A stretch of 10,167 nucleotides of DNA from NCBI GenBank assembly GCA_902783295.1, contig CACZQT010000266.1, positions 1 through 10,167 of the forward strand. The letters are read 5' to 3'. The stretch is from an uncultured Lachnospiraceae bacterium (GTDB taxonomy: Bacteria > Bacillota > Clostridia > Lachnospirales > Lachnospiraceae). A program made the translations under genes and the position numbers. Shown in pieces: positions 1-5,807 of the stretch (position 1 is the first letter of the stretch; each line of letters begins with the position of its first letter). The notes under the pieces were generated by a model. That model was not told the origin of the DNA. It made no database searches and saw only the letters and a program-made list of their open reading frames with translations.

Positions 1-137
1 GCCAGCAGCAGAATGACCGCCGCCAGAACCGCCCAGATTCCGGGATTTGTCACGCGCAGATAATCCGTCAGCTGGTCCGGAGACGAAATGCGGTCCAGCG
101 TTTTTTTCCGAAACAGATTTTGTTCGTTCTCTTTCAT
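1..137 (-). CDS. HlyD-family membrane fusion protein, NHLM bacteriocin-secretion type (N-terminus only, partial)
   Basis: Reading leftward from ATG at 137, 45 codons are open to the window edge. A clear AGGAGG (150-145) lies 7 nt before the start. The peptide has a short polar N-terminus, then FRKKTLDRISSPDQL at about residues 9-23, then a hydrophobic segment beginning near residue 35 (IWAVLAAVILLL) that is the single N-terminal membrane anchor. The pattern 'FRK-x-x-L-(E/D)-R-(L/I)-SSP-(E/D)-QL' followed by a transmembrane helix is what I know from the HlyD-like secretion proteins of NHLM (nitrile hydratase leader microcin) bacteriocin export clusters. Such proteins bridge an ABC peptidase/transporter to the outside. 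Only the N-terminus is visible, so the family call rests on this short motif; another HlyD-like adaptor is the main alternative. It is transcribed divergently from the sugar locus and is probably unrelated to it. Confidence 0.7.
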   Translation of the reverse strand, partial: MKENEQNLFRKKTLDRISSPDQLTDYLRVTNPGIWAVLAAVILLL

Positions 138-173
138 TTCTGAGCCTCCTGGCACGACGCTTCACATGCCTGC

Positions 174-187
174 ATACAGCCCTGTAT
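174..187. promoter_or_regulatory. Palindromic operator-like site in the HlyD-like gene leader
   Basis: ATACAG (174-179) and CTGTAT (182-187) form a perfect 6-bp inverted repeat with a 2-nt spacer, located about 30-40 nt downstream of the predicted leftward start of transcription. The size and symmetry suit a dimeric repressor such as a GntR- or MarR-type protein. No matching regulator is visible in the window, so this is only a candidate. Confidence 0.3.
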
Positions 188-222
188 AAAGGTCTCCTGG
201 ATAAGAAGAAGCATACAATCAT

Positions 223-251
223 AATATATCCAAACAGCAGAATGTTTTCAA
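223..251 (-). promoter_or_regulatory. Probable sigma-A promoter of the leftward HlyD-like gene
   Basis: On the minus strand TTGAAA (251-246) and TATATT (228-223) are separated by exactly 17 nt; each differs from the consensus hexamer at one position. Transcription would begin near 216 and give a leader of about 80 nt before the HlyD-like start at 137. The sequence is visible directly; promoter activity is inferred. Confidence 0.6.
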
Positions 252-263
252 GAGGACAGAGGG

Positions 264-334
264 AGGACAGAGGGACAGTCCCCGCGGGACAAGGGTACTG
301 CACCCTTGTCCCGCGGGGACTGTCCCTCTGTCCT
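264..334. repeat. Perfect 33-bp inverted repeat (REP/MITE-like hairpin) between divergent promoters
   Basis: The left arm 264-296 and right arm 302-334 are exact reverse complements over 33 bp, with a 5-nt loop (ACTGC, 297-301). The arms are made of GGGACA/GTCCC-type blocks. The first 11 nt of the left arm (aggacagaggg, 264-274) are also duplicated directly upstream at 253-263, so part of the element is in tandem. There is no T-run after it, and it lies upstream of both flanking genes, so it does not look like a terminator. Palindromes built of such GGGACAG/TGTCCC blocks are, to my knowledge, dispersed intergenic repeats in many Clostridia and are often linked to Y1 (IS200-like) REP-associated transposases. 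That assignment is by resemblance only. Confidence 0.75.
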
Positions 335-383
335 TAACGAACAAAATCGTCTGATTGTGAAAGTTTCAGAGGATATGTTTCAA

Positions 384-481
384 AAAACGATGTAGATCAT
401 TTTCGGGCAAATTTTATTATTTTTCCACTTGACATGTCACATATAGTGTTATATGATGTCTTCGAAAACGATGTAAATCAT
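384..481. repeat. Two 17-bp direct repeats flanking the regulator promoter (candidate operators)
   Basis: AAAACGATGTAGATCAT at 384-400 recurs as AAAACGATGTAAATCAT at 465-481, a 16/17 match. One copy lies upstream of the -35 box (429) and the other just downstream of the predicted start of transcription, 81 bp apart, or close to eight helical turns. This is the geometry expected for paired operators bound by a looping LacI-family repressor, probably the regulator encoded next to them. The binding protein is inferred. Confidence 0.5.
429..457 (+). promoter_or_regulatory. Sigma-A promoter of the LacI regulator and sugar operon
   Basis: TTGACA (429-434, perfect consensus) and TATGAT (452-457, one mismatch) are separated by 17 nt. 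Transcription would start near 463-465, leaving a 5' leader of about 110 nt before the GTG at 576. It is the only strong plus-strand promoter I see ahead of the operon, so it probably drives the regulator and, by read-through, the transporter genes. Confidence 0.75.
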
Positions 482-485
482 AGAA

Positions 486-526
486 TTACGAAATATTTTT
501 GGACGATTTCGCGAAACATTTCGTAA
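486..526. promoter_or_regulatory. Nested palindromes in the regulator leader (operator or RNA hairpin)
   Basis: TTACGAAAT (486-494) and ATTTCGTAA (518-526) are a perfect 9-bp inverted repeat; pairing continues inward to 498/514 with one mismatch. Inside it TTTCGCGAAA (507-516) is a separate perfect 10-bp palindrome with a central CG, the symmetry typical of LacI-family operators. The block lies about 25-60 nt downstream of the predicted transcription start, so it could act as a roadblock operator for autoregulation or fold as a leader hairpin. CGAAA/TTTCG pentamers also recur around it (401-405, 463-467, 532-536). Confidence 0.5.
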
Positions 527-575
527 GCTATCGAAATTAACAGACCAGATGATGCCATGAAAGAAGGGGATCCGC

Positions 576-1592
576 GTGGCAACCATTCGACAGATTGCGG
601 AACGTTGTGAAGTTTCTACGTCAACAGTAAGCAAGGCACTCAACGGTGCCAAAGATGTCAGCCGCGACACCATGAAACGAATCAGGCAGGTCGCGCAGGA
701 AATGGGCTATATGCCCAGCGCAGCGGCGCGGACGATGAAGACCGGCAGGTCTTACTGCTTTGGAGTTCTCATGCCGGATTCTCTTTCGCGAACCATGCCG
801 CATGAATTTTTCACGCAGATCATTGTCAGCTTTGGGGCGAGGGCATCCGAGCTGGGGTATGATCTCACCTCAGTCAATGACCATATCGGCAAACGGAAGA
901 TTACTCTTGCCGAACATGCCTGCTACCGCAACTGCGACGGGGTTCTGATTCTGGCAGGCAGCAATGAGGACAATCTGATTGTTCCGGAAATGGTGGATAC
1001 AGGAATCCCGGTCATGTGCATCGACTGCGGTGCGGCCGGCTGCGGAAGCGTCTATTCGGACAACAGGCAGGGGATGCGGGAACTGACGCGCCATATCATT
1101 GGCTTCGGCCATCGGAAAATCGCTTTTATCCACGGGCATGATACGCCGGTTACCAGAACCCGCATCGAAACTTTTCTGGCAACCTGCGCGGCGGCCGGGA
1201 TTGAAATGCCGAAGGAATACCTTGCTGCGGGGCTTTACCACGATCCGAAAATGTCTGAAAAGATCACGCGGCAGCTGCTTGCACTTCCCGATCCGCCGAC
1301 CTGCATTATTTATCCGGACGATCTGTCCTGCATCGGCGGAATGAACGAACTGGAACGGCAGGGGCTGTCCATTCCGAAGGACATCAGCATTGCGGCGTAC
1401 GACGGGCTGATTTTCAGCCAGGCGTTCCATCCGAAGCTGACGACCATCAAACAGAATGCGGACGCCATCGGACGCTGCGCTGCCGAGGAACTGGTACGTG
1501 CCGTCGAGGACCGCGAAAACTACGATTACCGGCAGATTATGATTCCGGGCATCCTGCTGACCGGCGAGACGGTCGGCATCATTCAGGTGTAA
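576..1592 (+). CDS. LacI-family transcriptional regulator
   Basis: The 338-residue length is typical of the family. Residues 2-46 form the LacI helix-turn-helix (ATIRQIAERCEVSTSTVSKALNG), followed by the hinge region with PSAAAR at 47-52. The rest is a periplasmic-binding-protein-like effector domain: SDNRQGMRELTRHIIGFGHRK (about 161-181) matches the usual 'D..G...A..HL...GHR.I' stretch, and PDD (247-249) and AAYDG (273-277) are in the places of effector-contacting loops. The GTG start is chosen because it gives the canonical N-terminus and has AAGGGGA (564-570) 5 nt before it; the ATG at 557 is in another frame and closes quickly. It probably represses, or with its ligand releases, the downstream transporter and glucosidase genes, and regulates itself through the palindromes in its own promoter. 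The ligand is likely a beta-linked glucose disaccharide, inferred only from the neighbours. The weak start signal suits a low-abundance regulator. Confidence 0.93.
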   Translation: MATIRQIAERCEVSTSTVSKALNGAKDVSRDTMKRIRQVAQEMGYMPSAAARTMKTGRSYCFGVLMPDSLSRTMPHEFFTQIIVSFGARASELGYDLTSVNDHIGKRKITLAEHACYRNCDGVLILAGSNEDNLIVPEMVDTGIPVMCIDCGAAGCGSVYSDNRQGMRELTRHIIGFGHRKIAFIHGHDTPVTRTRIETFLATCAAAGIEMPKEYLAAGLYHDPKMSEKITRQLLALPDPPTCIIYPDDLSCIGGMNELERQGLSIPKDISIAAYDGLIFSQAFHPKLTTIKQNADAIGRCAAEELVRAVEDRENYDYRQIMIPGILLTGETVGIIQV

Positions 1593-1632
1593 GTACTGGC
1601 AGAGTGCCATTACAATTTTATCTTATCATCTA

Positions 1633-1638
1633 AGGAGG
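1633..1638 (+). promoter_or_regulatory. Strong ribosome binding site of the solute-binding protein
   Basis: AGGAGG core (AAGGAGGAA context) with 7 nt before ATG 1646. It is much stronger than the site of the preceding regulator, which fits a highly translated binding protein. The 53-nt gap after the regulator contains only a weak 5-bp hairpin (TGGCA 1597-1601 / TGCCA 1605-1609) and no convincing promoter, so the gene is probably co-transcribed with the regulator. Confidence 0.8.
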
Positions 1639-1645
1639 AAACCAC

Positions 1646-3439
1646 ATGAAAAAGATCCTGGCAATGCTGCTCGCTCTGAGCATGGTAGTGTCGCTTGCTC
1701 CCGCTGCGTTCGCGAACGCTGACGTAAGTGAACTGCCTCGTGAAGAAACTCTGTATTTCGCAGGCCAGCAGTGGGGCACTGTTCTTAGCTGGAACATTAT
1801 GGGTACCAACCAGAACAACTCCATGGCGATCGCCGGCGGCCCTTCCGGCTACCGCACACTGATGTTCGAAACCCTGTTCATGTACAACTTCATGAACGGC
1901 GAAATCATCGGCCTGCTTGCTGACAGCTATGAGTGGAATGAAGACCTGACGAAGGTCACTGTCGTCCTGAAGGACGCTGCCAAGTGGTGCGACGGCACTC
2001 CCGTGACTGCGGAAGACGTCGTGAAGACCTGGGATGTCAGCGTTCAGGTCGGCAACACCGCCGGCACCACCTACGGCGCTTACATCGATTCCATCGAAGC
2101 TGTTGATGAAAAGACTCTGGTTATCAACGCCAAGCTCGATGGCGAAGGCCGTCCTGTGAACCCGCTGAAGGTTACTGATTTCCTGACCGGTTCCCCCATC
2201 GCCCAGGCTGCATGGATCGATGCTCTGGTAGAGCGCAACGGCGGCGACGCTGTTTCCATCCTGAACGATCCCGGTGATGACGTTATCTGGTCCGGCCCTT
2301 ACACCAAGTACTATGCGGATGATCAGAAAGTTGTTCTGATCCGCGATGACAACTACTGGGGCCAGGATGCTTCCATGTGGGGCAAGCTGCCTGTTCCGAA
2401 ATACATCGCTCACACCATTTATGCGGATAACCCCGCAGGCGAACTGGCTCTGAAGGCCGGCGAAGTGGATGTCTGCCAGCAGTTCATCGGCAACATTCAG
2501 GATCTGTGGCTGAAAGACGAGCTGCCCATCTCCACCTATTATGAAGAGGCTCCTTACGGCGTCTGCCTGACCATGCCTACCGCGTGGTACAACATGAACC
2601 TGCCTGTACTGGCTGAGAATGCTGCACTTCGCAAGGCTATTGCCATCGCTGTTGACTATGACACCATCATTGCCAACGCTATGACCAACCAGAGCCCGAG
2701 CTTCGCTGAAGTTCCCCGTTCCCTGATGAACCCGACCGATGGTGAGCAGGCTCTGTACGATCACGACGCTGTTGCCGATCTGCAGTGGGCCGGCAATGAC
2801 ATCGAAGGCGCTATCGCTCTGCTGGATGAGGCCGGACTGGTTGACACCGACAACGATGGATGGCGTGAATACAACGGCGAGAAGATCTCCCTGAACGCTG
2901 TATGCCCGAACGGCTGGACTGACTGGCAGGCTTCCATGGAAGTTGTTGCCGCTGCCGGCGACAAGATCGGTGTAGAAATCACCACCCTGTATCCTGAATG
3001 GGATATCTATCAGACCGTATTCACCAACCCCAACCAGACTGAATATGCGATCTACATGTGGTCTCCGGAAGCTGCTTCTCCTTCCAACCCCTGGACCCGT
3101 GTAAACCAGTTCCTGGGCAAGGATTATGTAGGCGTTGAGAACAACTGGAGCGGCAACTGGGGCCAGTACGTGAACGAAGAAGCAGATGCTATCATCAAGC
3201 AGATCCCTCTGGAAACCGATGAAGCTGAACTGCGTGCACTGTACACCAAGCTGACCGAGATCTATCTGACCGAGGTTCCCAGCTTCTCCCTGATGTATCG
3301 TCCTTCCCTGTTCCACGCTGTGAACGAGAGCGTATGGACTAACTTCCCTGCCGGCGATGACGGCCGCAACATCCCGCCCGCCGACTGCACGGACGGCTAT
3401 GGCATTGCTGCCCTGTATGAACTGGAGCTCGTCGACTAA
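1646..3439 (+). CDS. ABC transporter solute-binding protein, family 5 (peptide/oligosaccharide type), secreted
   Basis: This 597-residue extracellular receptor delivers substrate to the permeases encoded next to it. It opens with a Sec signal peptide: MKK, a hydrophobic core to about residue 18, and AFA-NA at 21-25, giving probable cleavage after A23 or A25. No cysteine follows the core, so there is no lipobox; most Gram-positive binding proteins of this class are lipoproteins. The mature part shows the family-5 hallmarks 'ETLFMYNFMNGEIIGLLADSY' and 'W-C-DGTPVTAEDVVKTWD' (about residues 110-130), and the Trp- and Asn-rich start (W..VLSWN) recalls archaeal and Thermotoga cellobiose/oligosaccharide receptors of this fold. 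The name in databases would be peptide-binding, but the surrounding LacI regulator and GH3/GH1 glucosidases point to a beta-glucoside ligand. Codons are strongly biased toward C/T-ending preferred forms, consistent with high expression. Confidence 0.92.
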   Translation: MKKILAMLLALSMVVSLAPAAFANADVSELPREETLYFAGQQWGTVLSWNIMGTNQNNSMAIAGGPSGYRTLMFETLFMYNFMNGEIIGLLADSYEWNEDLTKVTVVLKDAAKWCDGTPVTAEDVVKTWDVSVQVGNTAGTTYGAYIDSIEAVDEKTLVINAKLDGEGRPVNPLKVTDFLTGSPIAQAAWIDALVERNGGDAVSILNDPGDDVIWSGPYTKYYADDQKVVLIRDDNYWGQDASMWGKLPVPKYIAHTIYADNPAGELALKAGEVDVCQQFIGNIQDLWLKDELPISTYYEEAPYGVCLTMPTAWYNMNLPVLAENAALRKAIAIAVDYDTIIANAMTNQSPSFAEVPRSLMNPTDGEQALYDHDAVADLQWAGNDIEGAIALLDEAGLVDTDNDGWREYNGEKISLNAVCPNGWTDWQASMEVVAAAGDKIGVEITTLYPEWDIYQTVFTNPNQTEYAIYMWSPEAASPSNPWTRVNQFLGKDYVGVENNWSGNWGQYVNEEADAIIKQIPLETDEAELRALYTKLTEIYLTEVPSFSLMYRPSLFHAVNESVWTNFPAGDDGRNIPPADCTDGYGIAALYELELVD

Positions 3440-3458
3440 TCTCGTTATTATAAAGGCG

Positions 3459-3491
3459 GCCATGCTCCTTCGGGGGCATGGCTCCTTTTTT
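3459..3491 (+). terminator. Terminator-like hairpin between binding protein and permeases (attenuating)
   Basis: A 10-bp stem (3459-3468 with 3473-3482, one T-G wobble) closed by a TTCG tetraloop is followed 3 nt later by six T (3486-3491). This has all the parts of an intrinsic terminator. As it lies 20 nt after the binding-protein stop and the transporter genes that follow have no visible promoter, it most likely terminates part of the transcripts and so keeps the binding protein in excess over the membrane components. The stable hairpin may also protect the 3' end of the shorter mRNA. Confidence 0.85.
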
Positions 3492-3532
3492 GTCCCGGGG
3501 TGAAGAGACTCGTGAAAGGGGAGGAATGCGGA

Positions 3533-4540
3533 ATGAAAGGTTACCGAAAGTACTTCGGCAAGAAGATCCTGTGGTTTTTTATCACTCTGATTGCCGCTTT
3601 GATTTTGAATTTTATCCTGCCGCGGCTGATGCCTGCGGATCCGGTCTCTGCCATCACCGGTAAGATGGCTTCGGGCATGACGGACGCCTCGGCTGTGCAG
3701 GAAATCTATAAACGCTATGAAGCTGAATTCGGCACCAACAAGCCGATGCTGACCCAGTTTTTCATCTTCCTGAAGAACCTGATGCACGGCGATCTGGGTA
3801 CCTCTTTCAGCCAGTACCCCCGCAAGGTCAGCGATATCATTTCCAGCGCCATCGGGTGGACGATCTGCCTGCAGCTGCCGGCGATTCTGGTGGGATGGCT
3901 GCTCGGAAACCTGCTGGGTGCCCTGGCAGCTTACATCCGCAAGGGCTTTGACAAGGTGCTGCTGCCCGTAGCTCTTTTTATGAGCAATGTGCCCGCCTTC
4001 GGCATGGCCGTGACGCTGCTGGTTCTCTTTGCGGTCAAGCTGAAAATTGCGCCTATTGCTGGCGGCTACGCCTTCGATATGATTCCGAATATGAGCTGGC
4101 GTTTTGTCCGGTCGGTCATTACGCATTATCAGCTGCCTTTCTGGTCGATCGTGCTCGTATCGATCGGCGGCCAGGCGATCGGCATGCGTTCCATGTCTAT
4201 TTACGAACTCAACGCAGATTATGTGAAATACGCCCGTTTCCTCGGGATCAAGGACCGCAAGATCGTGGGTTATGTGTTCCGCAATGCCATGCTTCCGCAG
4301 GTGACCGGTCTGGCGATGTCCATCGGTACGATGATCGGCGGTGCCCTGGTCGCGGAGATTATTTTCTCCTATCCCGGACTGGGCAGCACCATGTATTCTG
4401 CCGTTACTGCCGCTGACTATCCGCTGATTTCCGCCACTACGCTGATTATCACGATCATGGTTCTGGTGGTAACCTTCCTGCTGGATATCATCTACGGTTT
4501 CATCGATCCGCGCGTCAAGGCCGCGCAGTTCGATTCGTAA
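3533..4540 (+). CDS. ABC transporter permease, DppB/OppB type
   Basis: One half of the membrane channel of the importer. I start it at ATG 3533, giving 335 residues, because GGGGAGG (3518-3524) lies 8 nt upstream and the N-terminus then begins just before the first membrane helix (about residues 11-29). The in-frame GTG at 3500 lacks a binding site and would add 11 polar residues. The protein has the usual DppB plan: helix 1, an external loop with the GDLGTSF motif (about 86-92), then four to five further helices. The EAA coupling loop is recognisable as DYVKYARFLG...RNAMLPQ (about 229-256), which contacts the ATPase, and is followed by the conserved EIIFSYPGLG. It is translated in an operon with the second permease, 12 nt away. 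The family is usually called dipeptide/nickel transport; the context suggests oligosaccharide cargo. Confidence 0.93.
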   Translation: MKGYRKYFGKKILWFFITLIAALILNFILPRLMPADPVSAITGKMASGMTDASAVQEIYKRYEAEFGTNKPMLTQFFIFLKNLMHGDLGTSFSQYPRKVSDIISSAIGWTICLQLPAILVGWLLGNLLGALAAYIRKGFDKVLLPVALFMSNVPAFGMAVTLLVLFAVKLKIAPIAGGYAFDMIPNMSWRFVRSVITHYQLPFWSIVLVSIGGQAIGMRSMSIYELNADYVKYARFLGIKDRKIVGYVFRNAMLPQVTGLAMSIGTMIGGALVAEIIFSYPGLGSTMYSAVTAADYPLISATTLIITIMVLVVTFLLDIIYGFIDPRVKAAQFDS

Positions 4541-4552
4541 GGAGGGAAGATC

Positions 4553-5797
4553 ATGAAAAACACAATTCGTCAGGTTTTCCACTCCTCCAAGTTCCTGGTC
4601 GGCTTTATCATCTTCGTGGCGATTCTGCTGACCGTCTGGATCTATCCCTTCTTTAACCCGGGAAACCCGCTGGAAATGATCGGTGTGGGTACCTTTGCCA
4701 AACCCGGCACCTATGTGTCGCTCTATGATGCCCTGAACACCCGGACCGAGACCCTGCGTCTGCCGGACGCAGACCATAAGCGTGTTTCCTACCTGCTCAG
4801 CGACGCGGACCGCGTTTCTATGCTGGAATGGTTTGACATTATGGATATCGACGTGTCCGGCCTGGACGCCACCGACACGGACGCTCTGCTGGATCTGTGG
4901 TTTAAGAACTATGATCCTTCCGTCAAGCCCAAGGGGATGACCCAGGCCAAGCGCAATTTCTACAAGCGCCTGGACAAATCCGTGCAGCAGATCCGCATGG
5001 CGGATACGCTGAAGGTCATGCACCCGGAAGAGGGCGAGCTGGTGGAACGCAGCTCTGTTACGAAGACGGACTATGTGAACGTCGGCGATGTAGCCAATGT
5101 TAAGGCGCTGCCTCTTGGCACCGACAACTTCGGCCGTGATGTTCTGAAAGAACTGGTTTCCGCGACCGGAACATCCATCATCATCGGTCTGATCGCGGGC
5201 ATCGTCGCCACTCTGATCGGCTTGACACTGGGCCTCCTGGCCGGCTATGTGGGCGGTCTGGTGGATGACATCATCATGTTCATCACGAATATCTTCACCG
5301 TAATTCCCAGCTTTGTGCTGCTGATTCTGATTTCCTATTCCATCGGGCAGGAACAGCGCGGCGCCACCGTGGTGGCCCTGGTTATCGGTTTGACCAGCTG
5401 GACATGGACGACCCGTTCCGTCCGCTCTCAGGTCATCAGCCTGAGAAGCCGGGATCACGTGAATCTTTCCAAGCTTTCCGGCCACAGCCTCGTGCGCATT
5501 ATTGTGACCGACATTCTGCCATACATCGCTTCCTATGTGGTCATGGCTTTCATTCTGCAGGTTTCTTCCGGCATCCTCAGCGAGGCACAGCTCTCACTGC
5601 TGGGTCTGGGGCCGAAGACCACCGTCACTCCTACACTGGGCCTGATGATGAACTGGGCTATGCTGTATTCCGCGCATACCAACGGTTCCTGGTGGGCTTA
5701 CTTCCCCGTGATCCTTACCATCACGCTCATCTCGTTCTCTCTGAACCTGATGAATACCGGCCTGGATCAGGTGTTCAACCCCACTCTGCGGGATTAA
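4553..5797 (+). CDS. ABC transporter permease, DppC/OppC type, with large external insertion
   Basis: Second channel subunit, pairing with the DppB-type permease. AAGGAGG (4539-4545) overlaps the preceding stop and lies 7 nt before ATG. At 414 residues it is roughly 110-130 residues longer than ordinary DppC proteins. The extra length lies between helix 1 (about 13-33) and the family motif LGTDNFGRDVL (188-198), that is, in the first extracytoplasmic loop (about 50-180). This stretch is polar and rich in Asp, Lys and Arg with no hydrophobic helix, and looks like a small soluble domain. After it come the core helices from about residue 205 and an EAA loop around DHVNLSKLSGHSL...ILP (301-323), in which the usual 'EAA' residues are replaced but the Gly (310) is kept. 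The conserved SEAQLSLLGLG (343-353) is present. I infer that the insertion contacts the binding protein or substrate on the outside. Confidence 0.92.
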   Translation: MKNTIRQVFHSSKFLVGFIIFVAILLTVWIYPFFNPGNPLEMIGVGTFAKPGTYVSLYDALNTRTETLRLPDADHKRVSYLLSDADRVSMLEWFDIMDIDVSGLDATDTDALLDLWFKNYDPSVKPKGMTQAKRNFYKRLDKSVQQIRMADTLKVMHPEEGELVERSSVTKTDYVNVGDVANVKALPLGTDNFGRDVLKELVSATGTSIIIGLIAGIVATLIGLTLGLLAGYVGGLVDDIIMFITNIFTVIPSFVLLILISYSIGQEQRGATVVALVIGLTSWTWTTRSVRSQVISLRSRDHVNLSKLSGHSLVRIIVTDILPYIASYVVMAFILQVSSGILSEAQLSLLGLGPKTTVTPTLGLMMNWAMLYSAHTNGSWWAYFPVILTITLISFSLNLMNTGLDQVFNPTLRD

Positions 5798-5807
5798 GGA
5801 GGACGCT

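Noticed and set aside
264..334. Large hairpin as a bidirectional terminator
   Set aside because: No T-run follows it on either side and it lies upstream of both divergent genes, so there is no transcript for it to end within this window.
47..337. Plus-strand open frame of 96 codons across the left intergenic region
   Set aside because: It runs antisense to the HlyD-like start and through the 33-bp inverted repeat, has no ribosome binding site and no family resemblance.
378..485. CcpA-type cre site at the AAAACGATGT repeats
   Set aside because: Aligned on the central CG, both copies miss the required TG on the left and CA on the right at more than one position, so they do not fit the consensus well.
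557..575. ATG at 557 as an alternative start near the regulator
   Set aside because: It is out of frame with the regulator and its frame soon closes; the GTG at 576 gives the canonical LacI N-terminus with a binding site at the right distance.
464..575. Riboswitch in the roughly 110-nt leader of the regulator
   Set aside because: Apart from the symmetric inverted repeats there is no terminator or start-masking helix and no riboswitch core that I recognise; protein operators explain the symmetry better.
3500..3532. GTG at 3500 as the start of the first permease
   Set aside because: It follows the T-run of the hairpin without a ribosome binding site, whereas ATG 3533 has GGGGAGG 8 nt upstream.
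1610..5485. A 1291-codon open frame on the minus strand opposite the binding protein and both permeases
   Set aside because: It is exactly in codon register with three sense genes that share one reading phase. An antisense stop in this register needs a sense TTA, CTA or TCA codon, and these genes avoid them. The predicted protein has no recognisable domain, is rich in His, Gln, Arg and Asp, and has no proper start signal, while the sense proteins are all clear family members.
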